Positions 9,167 through 17,942 of a stretch of 64,000 nt of DNA are shown piece by piece. Made by a program: the position numbers and the translations under genes. A model generated the notes under the pieces. It ran no database searches, was not told the origin of the DNA, and saw nothing but the letters and a program-made list of their open reading frames with translations. The DNA is from Desulfovibrio sp. UIB00 (GTDB lineage: Bacteria; Desulfobacterota; Desulfovibrionia; Desulfovibrionales; Desulfovibrionaceae), in assembly GCF_022508225.1 (NCBI RefSeq), contig NZ_JAETXJ010000006.1, positions 124,001 to 188,000 on the forward strand, in the 5' to 3' direction. How positions within the stretch are numbered: the stretch's first letter is position 1; each line of letters begins with the position of its first letter.

Positions 9167-10480
9167 ATGAAAAAACAGCTTCTTCTCCTGACCCTGGGGT
9201 TCTGGCTGGCTCTCGGAAGCGGGGCGCAGGCCGCCATGCGCGTGGACATTTACGGTCCGGGGCAAAACATTGTTAACCTTGCCCTGGCGGCCCCCATCAA
9301 GGGCCCCTCTGCTGAAGCGAACAGCATGGGCACAGACCTGCAAAAAATCGTGCAGGAAAACCTGAGCTTTTTGCCCTTTATGCGTCTTACCGATCCCAGA
9401 GCAGTGCTTGGCGGCGTTGTTCTGCCCGGGTATGAGCCGCCGTCCCTCGATTTCAAGCGCTTCCAGCTTGCCGGGTCGGACATTGTGGTAACGACTTACT
9501 GGCCCGAGGGCGACAGCGGCACCCGCCCCGTGCAGATCCGCGCATTTGAAACCAACACTGGCGGGCGACTTTTCGGCAAGGAGTACCCCAAGGTTACTTC
9601 CAAAGACCTGCCCGAAGTGGCCGACCGCTTCTGCGCCGACCTGCTTGAAGCCCTTACGGGCAATGGCGCCTTCTTCCGCTCCACGCTTGCCTTTGTAAAA
9701 AAGACGGGCAAGATGAGCGCCAACGTATGGCTGGTCAAGCCCACCGGGCGCGACCTGCGGCAGATCACCAACATGCCCGGCGAGTCCATGTCGCCCGCAT
9801 GGTCGCCTGATGGTCGCTTTGTGGTCTTTACCCACATTGACGAAAAATCCCATGCCCTCGGCGTTTGGGATCGCTCCAGCGGCAAAGTGCAGCGTATCCG
9901 CTTTCCCGGCAACGTGGTTATCGGCCCTGCCTTTATGCCTGACAACAAGGTGGCCGTGGCGCTTTCCAACGGCAAGTACCCTGTTATCTTCCAGCTGAAC
10001 CACGTTTTCCAGAAAGAACGCGTGCTTGAGCAAAACGACTCCATCAACGTTTCGCCCACATTTGACAGCACGGGCACCAAGATGGCATTTACCTCTTCAC
10101 GCCTTGGCGGCCCGCAGATTTTCCTCAAGGATCTGAGCAGCGGATCGGTCACGCGCGTGAGCAAAAACGGCACGTACAACACCGAGGCCAATCTGTCGCC
10201 TGACGGAACCCTGGTGGTGTACAGCCGCATGACCGATTATGGTCACCGTATTTTTGTGCAAGATATGCTTACCGGCATGGAACGTCAGGTTACTTTCGGC
10301 CCCGGCAGCGATGAACAGCCCGCTTTCTGCGCCGACAGTTACTTTATTGCGTTCTCGTCCACGCGCAGCGGTCACGGCATCTACCTGACCACCCGCCATG
10401 GCGGCGATGCGAAGCAGGTACCCACCGGTGGTGGTTCCGTCTACTTCCCGCGCTGGGGCATGCCCGGTCAGCAAAAATAG
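9167..10480 (+). CDS. tolB: Tol-Pal system beta-propeller protein TolB
   Basis: This 437-residue periplasmic protein has a signal peptide ending after GSGAQA. An N-terminal domain (about 25-150) follows, then a beta-propeller with repeated motifs such as MSPAWSPDGRFVVF, NVSPTFDSTGTKMAF, EANLSPDGTLVVY and DEQPAFCADSYFIAF. TolB binds Pal and is displaced by TolA when the motor is active. Gene order tolA-(double-domain protein)-tolB-pal supports this. The length is typical of the family. Confidence 0.93.
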   Translation: MKKQLLLLTLGFWLALGSGAQAAMRVDIYGPGQNIVNLALAAPIKGPSAEANSMGTDLQKIVQENLSFLPFMRLTDPRAVLGGVVLPGYEPPSLDFKRFQLAGSDIVVTTYWPEGDSGTRPVQIRAFETNTGGRLFGKEYPKVTSKDLPEVADRFCADLLEALTGNGAFFRSTLAFVKKTGKMSANVWLVKPTGRDLRQITNMPGESMSPAWSPDGRFVVFTHIDEKSHALGVWDRSSGKVQRIRFPGNVVIGPAFMPDNKVAVALSNGKYPVIFQLNHVFQKERVLEQNDSINVSPTFDSTGTKMAFTSSRLGGPQIFLKDLSSGSVTRVSKNGTYNTEANLSPDGTLVVYSRMTDYGHRIFVQDMLTGMERQVTFGPGSDEQPAFCADSYFIAFSSTRSGHGIYLTTRHGGDAKQVPTGGGSVYFPRWGMPGQQK

Positions 10481-10711
10481 CTAAAAATTAACAGATAGGC
10501 CTCTTACCCGCATTTTTACTCGATTTTCCGGCCCTCAGGGGACGAAATGGGTAAAAAATATTTTACGAAAGTGCGTCGAAACCCCCTTCCACGCCTTGAC
10601 AAAAATTGCGGGCCAGATACCATCTGTTATGCGAGGACGAAACGGCCTCGCGTGTGCAGAAAGGAAAGGTATCAATTTTTTTGGAGAATGAGCTGTTCAG
10701 GAGGACACACA

Positions 10712-11179
10712 ATGAAACGCTATGCTCTTATTCTCGCTCTGGTTATGGCCCTTGCCGCCGGCTTCGGTTGCGCAAAGAAAACCACCAGCGAACCCGGCTA
10801 TGACGATGGCCTGACCCCCGAAATGCGTGCGGCCATCCAGCAGATCACTGACGCCCGCGTCTACTTCGCTTTCGACAAATTCGACATCAAGCCCGAATAC
10901 AAAGAAATGCTGAAGACCAAGGCCGATCTGCTGAAGAAGTACTCCTCTATCCGCGTGCGCATCGAAGGCAACTGCGACGAACGCGGCACCCAGGAATACA
11001 ACCTCGCCCTCGGCGAACGCCGCGCCCGCGCTTCCTACGAATACCTGGTTACGCTTGGCGTGAATCCCAGCCAGCTGGAAATGATCAGCTACGGCAAGGA
11101 AAACCCCGCCGTGCAGGGTAACAACGAAGCTTCGTGGTCCAAGAACCGCCGCGACGACTTCCGCGTGATCGCCCACTAG
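10712..11179 (+). CDS. pal: Peptidoglycan-associated lipoprotein Pal
   Basis: This 155-residue outer-membrane lipoprotein has a lipobox ending in GFGC (Cys at residue 21) and an OmpA-like peptidoglycan-binding domain with VYFAFDKFDI, GNCDERGTQEYNLALGERRA and YGKENP. The start was set at 10712, where AGGAGG stands nine bases upstream and a signal peptide begins. The longer open frame adds 55 codons without support. About 230 bases separate it from tolB, so it may also have its own promoter. A strong terminator follows. Confidence 0.95.
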   Translation: MKRYALILALVMALAAGFGCAKKTTSEPGYDDGLTPEMRAAIQQITDARVYFAFDKFDIKPEYKEMLKTKADLLKKYSSIRVRIEGNCDERGTQEYNLALGERRARASYEYLVTLGVNPSQLEMISYGKENPAVQGNNEASWSKNRRDDFRVIAH

Positions 11180-11526
11180 TCTTTTTAAGATTAGTACTGA
11201 AAGAGCCGCCCTTTGGGGCGGCTCTTTTTTTTGCCCTGCGTACGGCCTGCAAAGGGCTTTACCCAGCACAACCTTTGCACACATATCTGCATCAGCATCT
11301 GGCGTTGTACGGCCTGCGCTGTCTTCGCCCCCTTTGTTCCACACTGCGTAGGAACATTGCGTGCAAGCATTGCCGCCCCATCGTGCGCGCCCAGTGCTAT
11401 TTACCGCCGCAACGTCCTGTCAGCAGAGCAAAAAAATACCCAACTGTTACAGATATATGACTTTGCGCCAGGAACTTGCGGGCAGCGGCATCACAGGATA
11501 CAGTGCAGACAACAGAGGTTACCTGC
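11180..11526. other. Intergenic region pal to 2-hydroxyacid dehydrogenase
   Basis: Apart from the pal terminator the 347 bases hold no credible gene. Short open frames here are Cys- and Arg-rich and lack ribosome-binding sites. The promoter of the next gene must lie in the more AT-rich part around 11430-11500, but no clear consensus is seen. Confidence 0.5.
11200..11230 (+). terminator. Rho-independent terminator after pal
   Basis: An 11-bp stem (11201-11211 with 11216-11226) and a run of T close the tol-pal operon. Confidence 0.9.
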
Positions 11527-12495
11527 ATGAAAATTGCCATTCTTGACGGTGCGGTGCTCAATCCCGGTGATGTGGATTGGGGCCCGATCACATCCCTTGG
11601 CGATGTGTCCATTTATGAAACCACTCCCACCGAAGCGGTTGCAGAGCGCACCCAGGGGGCAGACGTGGTGCTTGTCAACAAAACCCCGTTGACTGGCGCA
11701 AATCTTGCGCAACTGGACAGCAATGTCCGCATGGTTGGCGTTCTTGCCACCGGCTATAATATTGTAGATGTTGATGCGCTGGCCGCACGCAATGTTCCTG
11801 TATGCAACGTTGTTGCTTACGGCGTGAGCGATGTGGCCCAGCATGCAATGGCGCTCTTGCTTGAACTGTGCCGCCACACGAGCCTGCATTCCGAAAGCGT
11901 CAAAAACGGCGACTGGCTCAAATCCAAAAGCTGGTGCTACTGGAAGATCCCGCCTCTGTGCCTGGAAGGCCTGACCATGGGCCTCATTGGTTTTGGCTCC
12001 ATAGGCCGCCGTATGGGTGAACTGGCCCACGCCTTTGGCATGAGCGTACTCGCCTACTGCCGCACCCCCAAGGATCCGCCGTCCTACGGCCCCTTTGCCT
12101 TTGCCACGCTTGAGCATCTGCTTTGCGCATCGGACGTGGTTTCGCTGCACTGCCCGCTGACCAAGGAAACACGCAACATCATCAATGCCAAAACACTTTC
12201 GTCCATGCGCAAAGGGGCTATTCTGCTGAATACCTCGCGTGGGCCGCTGGTGGATGAAGCCGCCGCTGCTGAAGCCCTGAAATCCGGGCATCTGCGAGGT
12301 CTTGGAACTGACGTGCTTGCACAGGAGCCTCCGCAGGACGACAATCCCCTGTTTTCAGCGCCCAACACGCTGATTACGCCGCACATTGCTTGGGCTACCA
12401 CACGTGCGCGGCAAAACATCATTGACCTCATGGCGGAGAACATCCGGCGCTGGCAGGCAGGAACTCCCGTCAATGTGGTGAATGGGGTAAAATAA
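11527..12495 (+). CDS. D-2-hydroxyacid dehydrogenase (NAD-dependent, glycerate/hydroxypyruvate type)
   Basis: This 322-residue cytoplasmic oxidoreductase belongs to the D-isomer-specific 2-hydroxyacid dehydrogenase family. The Rossmann motif GLIGFGSIGRRMGELA sits near residue 145. The catalytic Arg is in NTSRGPLVDE, the Glu in AQEPPQDD and the His in LITPHIAWAT. Glycerate dehydrogenase or hydroxypyruvate reductase activity is the most likely, but substrate cannot be read from sequence. The start follows from MKIAILDGAV, the usual N-terminal strand. The amidohydrolase gene begins 10 bases after the stop, so both are probably one transcript. Confidence 0.88.
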   Translation: MKIAILDGAVLNPGDVDWGPITSLGDVSIYETTPTEAVAERTQGADVVLVNKTPLTGANLAQLDSNVRMVGVLATGYNIVDVDALAARNVPVCNVVAYGVSDVAQHAMALLLELCRHTSLHSESVKNGDWLKSKSWCYWKIPPLCLEGLTMGLIGFGSIGRRMGELAHAFGMSVLAYCRTPKDPPSYGPFAFATLEHLLCASDVVSLHCPLTKETRNIINAKTLSSMRKGAILLNTSRGPLVDEAAAAEALKSGHLRGLGTDVLAQEPPQDDNPLFSAPNTLITPHIAWATTRARQNIIDLMAENIRRWQAGTPVNVVNGVK

Positions 12496-12504
12496 GCGCC
12501 AATC

Positions 12505-13338
12505 ATGTACATCGATATACACACCCATGCCTTTCATCCCAAGATAGCGCACAAGGCAGTGGATCACCTGAATGAATTTTATAGCGTCAACTGCGCGGGC
12601 GATGGCACCATCGCCCACCTGCTGGAGCGCGAACGTAAGGCCGAGATGGAAAAGTGCGTGGTTTTGTGCGCAGCCACAGCACCGGCCCAGGTTATTCCGG
12701 CAAACAACTACGCCATCACCTTGCAAAAGGAGCATGCGGACAGGGTCATCGCCTTTGGTACGGTGCACCCGGGCTATGAAAACTGGGAGGCGGAGCTTAA
12801 TCGCATCAAGGGCGCGGGCATCCGTGGCATCAAGCTGCACCCTGATTTTCAGAGCTTCTGGCTGGACGACCCTCGCCTTCTGCCCATTTTTGAAGCAGCG
12901 CAAAAAGACTTTGTATTTGAAATCCACATAGGCGACAGAACAACGCCAGCCCAAAACCCCTCCTGCCCTTACAAACTGGCGGCTATTCTGCGTCAGTTCC
13001 CCCGCATGAGGGTGATTGCGGCCCATTTTGGCGGCTACCGCATGTGGGCGCATGCGCTTGATGCTCTTGCTGGCAACAGGTTTGAAAACCTTTGGTTTGA
13101 CACCTCAAGTACAACGCCCTTTGCCACCCCGCTGCTTGCCAAAAAACTTCTTGGGGCTTTTCCGCGAGAACGTATTCTCTTTGGCACAGATTGGCCGCTG
13201 TACGACCCTGTGGAAGAACGACAACGCCTGCAACGCCTTGCCAGCCTCAAGGATGCGGAGATGGAAACCATCATGAGCAACGCCACGTCCTTGCTGTGCG
13301 ACAGTGCCCCGCAGGCGAAAAGCCAGCTCAGCCATTGA
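12505..13338 (+). CDS. Amidohydrolase-family metal-dependent hydrolase
   Basis: The 277-residue TIM-barrel protein starts with the metal-binding DIHTHAF (HxH) motif. Further ligands are visible as KLHPDFQ, EIHIGDRT, VIAAHFGG and the catalytic Asp in LFGTDWP. This fits the amidohydrolase-2 (ACMSD-like) group, which cleaves C-N or C-C bonds, and the exact substrate is unknown. It follows the 2-hydroxyacid dehydrogenase closely, suggesting a shared catabolic role. The 4.5S RNA gene begins about 30 bases downstream. Confidence 0.82.
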   Translation: MYIDIHTHAFHPKIAHKAVDHLNEFYSVNCAGDGTIAHLLERERKAEMEKCVVLCAATAPAQVIPANNYAITLQKEHADRVIAFGTVHPGYENWEAELNRIKGAGIRGIKLHPDFQSFWLDDPRLLPIFEAAQKDFVFEIHIGDRTTPAQNPSCPYKLAAILRQFPRMRVIAAHFGGYRMWAHALDALAGNRFENLWFDTSSTTPFATPLLAKKLLGAFPRERILFGTDWPLYDPVEERQRLQRLASLKDAEMETIMSNATSLLCDSAPQAKSQLSH

Positions 13339-13369
13339 CAGCCGACCCTCTTTGCGGGTAAGTGTCTTG

Positions 13370-13454
13370 CCAAGCCGGACGGCGGCAGCACTGCCAACCC
13401 CGTCAGGTCCGAAAGGAAGCAGCGGCAACAGACGTTGCCGGGTGTCCGGCCCAC
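13370..13454 (+). ncRNA. ffs: Signal recognition particle RNA (4.5S, small bacterial type)
   Basis: The strongly conserved SRP RNA apical region GTCAGGTCCGAAAGGAAGCA lies at 13402-13421, carrying the GGAA tetraloop area and the A-rich internal loop that binds Ffh. The flanks pair into the expected long helix: GCCGGAC at 13374-13380 with GTCCGGC at 13444-13450. The size of about 85 bases matches the short 4.5S form without an Alu domain. A strong terminator follows at once. Exact ends are estimated from the closing helix. Confidence 0.93.
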
Positions 13455-13490
13455 AAAAAACCGCAATGGTACCCCGTTGCGGTTTTTTGC
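13455..13490 (+). terminator. Rho-independent terminator of the SRP RNA gene
   Basis: A stem AAAAAACCGCAA/TTGCGGTTTTTT (13455-13466 with 13477-13488) ends in a T run. It also has A residues on the other side, so it could work in both directions. Confidence 0.88.
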
Positions 13491-13525
13491 GTCCTTGAAA
13501 AATCGCGACAATCACAGACCCTGCA

Positions 13526-13566
13526 AAAAGGAATTGCCGCCGCCCCCAGAGGGCACAGCGGCAATT
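13526..13566 (-). terminator. Terminator of the FadR-type regulator gene
   Basis: On the minus strand a stem of AATTGCCGC/GCGGCAATT (13558-13566 with 13532-13540) is followed by CCTTTTTG. It lies 36 bases after the regulator stop. Confidence 0.75.
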
Positions 13567-13601
13567 TCGGTTCTGCTGCAGTTATGCGGGCAGATGCCTT
13601 G

Positions 13602-14390
13602 CTAATTCTGGTCCTTAGACGGCTCGTCCTCATCAACCATCACATCCACCTGATAAATACCGCGCATTTCGTCCAGGTGAGCGCGCATGGCCTTTTCCGC
13701 CAAGTCTGGGTCACGCTTTTTGAGCGCTTCGTACACGCCAACGTGGGCGCGGTATGAACGCTCGCTCTGCTTGCGCACCTGCAAAGAGGCGTACAGAGGC
13801 GTGATCAGCCAACCGGCAAAGCCTTCGGCCAAAAGCCCGAGAAAGTTGTTGCCCATGCATTCCACAAGATAGCGATGGAAATCAATATCCGCTTCGGCAA
13901 AAGCGCGTATTTCCGATGCGTCCAGCAATCTGCGCTGATTTTGCAGCTGCTCGTCAAGGCGGGTCAGTTGCTCATCAGTTATTTCAAGGGCCATGCGCCG
14001 CACCACGGCGGTTTCAAAAAAGAGCCGCAGATCGTGCAGTTGACGCCAGCCGTCAGGCGAGCTGGAGTAAATCTCGAGTGTAGCCCTCATCTCGCGCAGC
14101 AGGGGCTTGAGCGTCAGGCGGCACACGCGGGCGCGCATGCCGGGCGAGACCTCAATAAGGCCCATGCGCGCCAGACCGGAAAGAGCTTCGCGCACAGCAG
14201 GCCGGCCCACGCCGAACTCGTCCATCAACTCGCGCTCGGAGGGCAGCTTTTGCCCTACCTGATAAACGCCGCTCTGAATGTCATCCAGCAGGCAACTCAG
14301 CACTTCAGTGTGCACTCTGGGCCGCTGAATGCTGCGCTTTCTTCCGGCCTGTGCATCGGCATCCATATTTTTCGAATTTTCGGTATTCAT
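13602..14390 (-). CDS. GntR-family transcriptional regulator, FadR subfamily
   Basis: This 262-residue DNA-binding regulator has a winged helix-turn-helix (about residues 25-95) with the GntR hallmark GQKLPSERELMDEFGVGRPAVREAL. It is followed by an all-helical FCD ligand-binding domain carrying DLRLFFETAVVRRMA, DIDFHRYLVE and MRAHLDEM, where the metal/ligand His residues of this domain usually lie. The start MNTENSKN was chosen over an upstream ATG without support. It is divergent from malic enzyme, so regulation of malate or another organic acid use is plausible but not shown. Confidence 0.88.
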   Translation of the reverse strand: MNTENSKNMDADAQAGRKRSIQRPRVHTEVLSCLLDDIQSGVYQVGQKLPSERELMDEFGVGRPAVREALSGLARMGLIEVSPGMRARVCRLTLKPLLREMRATLEIYSSSPDGWRQLHDLRLFFETAVVRRMALEITDEQLTRLDEQLQNQRRLLDASEIRAFAEADIDFHRYLVECMGNNFLGLLAEGFAGWLITPLYASLQVRKQSERSYRAHVGVYEALKKRDPDLAEKAMRAHLDEMRGIYQVDVMVDEDEPSKDQN

Positions 14391-14717
14391 GGCGAAATTC
14401 GTTTCTCCTTGAGGTCTGCGGTACGCCGCATCTTTTTGAAAAAACAAGAATTTGTATGAGTCAAAAAAGCAGTAATCCCATAAACCTTTACAAAATTTTC
14501 ATAAGATATTTCCTTACCCCATGAATTTCTGTATACTTATACAAGAAGGCCGACACAAAATGCTGCGGCTGACCGGTTACTTCCGGCTATTGCCCGCAAT
14601 GCCACATTGTTGCTGGCCCAAAAACTTTTTTGAGAGCATGTTCAACTGAGGCTGCCCAGCGCCCACAGGCGCATTTTTTACACTGTCACGGCAGACAAAC
14701 AGATGAAGGAGCAAGTG
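14391..14717. other. Divergent regulator / malic enzyme intergenic region
   Basis: This 327-base region holds both promoters and no gene. It is AT-rich near 14450-14545 and contains a clear palindrome (listed separately) that may be the regulator's operator. Confidence 0.6.
14530..14543. promoter_or_regulatory. Candidate operator palindrome TGTATA-CT-TATACA
   Basis: Perfect six-base arms flank a two-base centre, located between the divergent FadR-type regulator and malic enzyme genes. FadR-subfamily regulators bind short palindromes of this size near their own gene. The assignment rests on position and symmetry only. Confidence 0.4.
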
Positions 14718-15974
14718 ATGTCACGTATCAAGAACCTGCGGGAAGAAGCCCTGGCCATGCACAAGGAATATCAGGGGAAAATTGAGGTTCGGGTCAAAGC
14801 CCCTGTGCGCGATAACGACGACCTCACCCTAGCCTACTCGCCCGGCGTTGCCGAGCCTTGCATGGAAATTCATAAAGATCCCGCAATGCTTGATGTTTAT
14901 ACAAACCACTCCAACTTTGTCTGCGTCGTTTCCAACGGCACTGCCGTGCTTGGCCTTGGGAGCATCGGCGCTGCCGCTGCCATGCCCGTTATGGAAGGCA
15001 AATCCCTGCTGTTCAAAACCTTTGGCGATGTGGATGCCTTCCCCATCTGCGTGGACACCAAGGACACCGGCAAGATCGTGGAGCTGGTTGAACTCATGGC
15101 CCCGACCTTTGGCGGCGTGAACCTTGAAGACATCAAGGCCCCTGAATGCTTTGTCATTGAAGACACCCTGAAAAAGAACGGCATCTTCAAAGGCCCCATT
15201 TTCCATGACGACCAGCACGGCACCGCCGTTGTTACCCTGGCCGGTCTTATCAATGCTCTGAAAATTGTTGGCAAAAAACTTGATGAAGTGACCGTTGTCA
15301 CCAGCGGCGCTGGCGCTGCGGGTATTGCCATCATCAAGCTGCTCATGGCCGTGGGCCTCAAAAACGTCATCATGTGCGATTCCAAAGGCGCTATCTGGCA
15401 GGGCCGCCCCGAAGGCATGAATCCCTACAAGGATGAAATCGCCAAGCACACCAATCCCAACAAGATCAAGGGCGGTCTGGCCGAGGCCATCAAGGGCGCC
15501 GATGTCTTTATTGGCGTTTCCGCGCCCAACTCCCTGAATGAAGACATGATCCGCAGCATGGCCAAGGATCCCATTGTTTTTGCCCAGGCAAATCCCATCC
15601 CCGAAATCTGGCCCCTGCAGCGCGCCTTTGATGGCGGCGCAAAAGTGGTGGCAACGGGCCGCTCCGACTGCCCCAACCAGATCAACAACGTGCTGGCCTT
15701 CCCCGGCATCTTCAGGGGCGCCATTGACGTACGCGCCACCGACATCAACGATGCCATGAAGATCGCTGCCGCCACGGCCCTTGCCGAACTCGTCAAACCT
15801 GAAGAGCTCAGCCCCAGCATGATCATTCCTTCGACCCTGAACCCGGACGTGGCTCCACTGGTGGCGGCTGCCACAGCCAAGGCCGCCATGGAAAGCGGCA
15901 TTGCCCGCGTCCACATGAATCCTGACGATGTGGCGGAAAACCTCAGAAAGCGTCTCGCCAAGCGCCGGGGGTAA
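14718..15974 (+). CDS. NAD(P)-dependent malic enzyme (malate to pyruvate and CO2)
   Basis: This 418-residue enzyme of the short bacterial malic enzyme type oxidatively decarboxylates malate. The substrate region LAYSPGVAEPC is near residue 38. DDQHGTAVVTLAG carries the metal and catalytic residues, the Rossmann-type motif SGAGAAGIAI follows, and NQINNVLAFPGIFRGA is in the C-terminal half. It lacks the phosphotransacetylase-like extension of long forms such as MaeB. The start was set at 14718 because AAGGAG lies seven bases upstream. The alternative ATG at 14703 overlaps that site. The divergent FadR-type regulator probably controls it, and a terminator follows. Confidence 0.92.
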   Translation: MSRIKNLREEALAMHKEYQGKIEVRVKAPVRDNDDLTLAYSPGVAEPCMEIHKDPAMLDVYTNHSNFVCVVSNGTAVLGLGSIGAAAAMPVMEGKSLLFKTFGDVDAFPICVDTKDTGKIVELVELMAPTFGGVNLEDIKAPECFVIEDTLKKNGIFKGPIFHDDQHGTAVVTLAGLINALKIVGKKLDEVTVVTSGAGAAGIAIIKLLMAVGLKNVIMCDSKGAIWQGRPEGMNPYKDEIAKHTNPNKIKGGLAEAIKGADVFIGVSAPNSLNEDMIRSMAKDPIVFAQANPIPEIWPLQRAFDGGAKVVATGRSDCPNQINNVLAFPGIFRGAIDVRATDINDAMKIAAATALAELVKPEELSPSMIIPSTLNPDVAPLVAAATAKAAMESGIARVHMNPDDVAENLRKRLAKRRG

Positions 15975-16006
15975 AACTTCTGATCGCTGGCTGGTATCAC
16001 CATTCA

Positions 16007-16038
16007 AGGGGTCGCGCATGCAGCGCGGCCCTTTTTTT
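16007..16038 (+). terminator. Rho-independent terminator after malic enzyme
   Basis: A GC-rich stem (GGGTCGCGC with GCGCGGCCC, one G-T pair) is followed by seven T. Confidence 0.85.
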
Positions 16039-16390
16039 GCCTGTCTTCCGGGCCAATATCCTGCGCAGTGCAAATCCGGCACGAGCCATGTTTAAACCTC
16101 GACAGAAAAAACATTCAGGAAAAACAACTCCCTGTTTGATCACTCGTTCTGTCGATAATACAGCATTTTAAGAAGTGATACCACGCAATATGCCTGTGGG
16201 CAATTACCTGCTGCGGCCCTATGTATTTCATAATTCGCCAGATCACTGACTGGTTGCTCAACCTATAAAAATTTATCGTTTCTGTAAAGACCTCTGACGC
16301 AAATTTGCAACAGGTCTGGCATCTTCGCCCCTTTCTTCCCAACATACCATCGCGGTATTTAAATAGTTTTTCTACTCAGCAAGGCATGAA

Positions 16391-16429
16391 AAAAATAAAA
16401 AAGGCGCCCTCAGCCGAAGCCAGGACGCC
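16391..16429 (-). terminator. Terminator of the kinase/regulator operon
   Basis: On the minus strand the hairpin GGCGTCCTGGC-TTCG-GCTGAGGGCGCC runs into a T-rich tract, about 125 bases after the regulator stop codon. Confidence 0.7.
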
Positions 16430-16554
16430 CTGTTTTTCCTATTGATGGAGGGGCTGAAACACAGACAGCATGTCTGCGAAAACTGTGTTTTGGCTGTAAT
16501 TCCCAAAGCAAAGCAGACAAAAACGCTCGCCTCCTGCCCTGCCCCAAAAACTAA

Positions 16555-17934
16555 TTAATGACCAGTGATGCCATATTTTTTGAGCTTGTATTGCAGCAGG
16601 CTTTTTGAAATTCCAAGATATTCTGCTGCCTTGACCTGCACAAGCTCCGCCCTCACCAGGGCACGGCGGATAAGCGCGGCTTCAATCTTTTCAAGCGTAT
16701 CAGCCAGATCAAGCTGTACAGGCAGCAGATCCACCGCGCTTTTGAACTGCGATTCTTCATCGCGGATCTCGGCGGGCAGATTGTCCACGTCAATGACATT
16801 GCCCGGCACCAGCACAAGGCAGCTTTCCACCACGTTTTCAAGCTGGCGAATGTTGCCCGGCCACTCGTACCCCGTGAGGTAGTTCAACGCCTCCGTGCTG
16901 AAGGTCTTGGGCGGCATGGAATTGTCTGTGCAGACCTTTTCTACAAAGTGCGCCACAAGCAGGGGGATGTCTTCCCTGCGCTCGCGCAGGGGCGGCAGGG
17001 GAACCTGCACAACGTTAAGGCGGTAGTAGAGGTCATCGCGGAATGCCCCCTTCTCCACCAGCGCGGCAAGATCCTTGTTGGTGGCCGCCACCACGCGAAT
17101 ATCCACCTCAATTTCCTCGCCACCGCCCACGCGTTCAAAACGCCGTTCCTGCAAGACGCGAAGCAGCTTGACCTGAAGGTCAGGCGTGAGCTCCGCAATT
17201 TCATCCAGAAACAGGGTGCCGCTGTCTGCCTGCTCAAAGCGCCCGCGCCGCATGGCGACAGCACCCGTGAACGACCCCTTTTCGTGCCCGAAAAGCTCGC
17301 TCTCAAGCACGCCGGGGTTCAGAGCCATGCAGTTCACCGACACAAAGGGCTTGTCCTTACGGGGGCTGGTATAGTGGATGGCCCGGGCAACCAGCTCCTT
17401 GCCCGTACCGGATTCACCAGTAATGAGCACCGTGGAGCGGCTGGGCGCAGCACGCTCAACCATGAGCAAAACGTCCCGTATGGCCCTGCTGCGGCCCACA
17501 ATCTTGTGGACGCCGTAGCGGTCTTCCATGACTTCCTGCAACAACCGGTACTGACGGTGCGCCCGCGAAAGCTCCACGGCATTGTGGATGGAAAGCAGCA
17601 GTTCGTCATTGGAAAAAGGTTTGGTGATGTAGTCAAATGCGCCGTAGCGCATGACCTCGACGGCACTTTCAATGGAGCCGAAGGCCGTCATGATAAGCAC
17701 CGGAATGTACGGCCAGTTCTTTTTAACCCGCTCGAGCACTTCGCGCCCTGTGACCTTGGGCATTTTCATGTCGGTCACAATAACGTCCACTTCGCTTTCG
17801 TCCAGAAATGCCAATGCGGTTTCAGGGTCGCTGATGGCCGTGACTGCATAGCCCTCGTCTTCAAGCAGGGTTTGCAAAACCAGCAGATAGTTTTTTTCAT
17901 CGTCAATGATCAGAAGATGCGCTTTTTCACTCAT
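16555..17934 (-). CDS. Sigma-54-dependent response regulator, NtrC/ZraR type
   Basis: This 459-residue activator has three domains: a receiver (about 5-120) with phosphorylatable Asp55 in VTDMKMPK, an AAA+ ATPase (about 145-380), and a C-terminal Fis-type helix-turn-helix (about 415-459, [19 protein letters not shown]). The AAA+ domain has Walker A GESGTGKE at 173-180, the sigma-54 contact loop as GSFTGA, and Walker [10 protein letters not shown]. When phosphorylated it should remodel sigma-54 RNA polymerase at enhancer-controlled promoters. It is the second gene of a pair with the histidine kinase, eight bases apart. No target operon is next to it, so its regulon is unknown. Confidence 0.93.
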   Translation of the reverse strand: MSEKAHLLIIDDEKNYLLVLQTLLEDEGYAVTAISDPETALAFLDESEVDVIVTDMKMPKVTGREVLERVKKNWPYIPVLIMTAFGSIESAVEVMRYGAFDYITKPFSNDELLLSIHNAVELSRAHRQYRLLQEVMEDRYGVHKIVGRSRAIRDVLLMVERAAPSRSTVLITGESGTGKELVARAIHYTSPRKDKPFVSVNCMALNPGVLESELFGHEKGSFTGAVAMRRGRFEQADSGTLFLDEIAELTPDLQVKLLRVLQERRFERVGGGEEIEVDIRVVAATNKDLAALVEKGAFRDDLYYRLNVVQVPLPPLRERREDIPLLVAHFVEKVCTDNSMPPKTFSTEALNYLTGYEWPGNIRQLENVVESCLVLVPGNVIDVDNLPAEIRDEESQFKSAVDLLPVQLDLADTLEKIEAALIRRALVRAELVQVKAAEYLGISKSLLQYKLKKYGITGH

Positions 17935-17942
17935 TATGTATC

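Larger units (their letters stand above)
15975..16554. other. Convergent intergenic region with two terminators
   Basis: About 580 bases separate malic enzyme from the NtrC-type regulator on the other strand. Besides a terminator at each end no supported gene is present. A 76-codon frame at 16115-16345 on the minus strand has no recognisable features or ribosome-binding site. Confidence 0.6.

Noticed and set aside
16300..16330. Possible sigma-54 promoter on the minus strand (TGCCAG-N5-TTGCA)
   Set aside because: The invariant GG of the -24 element is missing.
16115..16345. A 76-codon frame on the minus strand in the gap after malic enzyme
   Set aside because: No ribosome-binding site, no recognisable domain and unusual composition.
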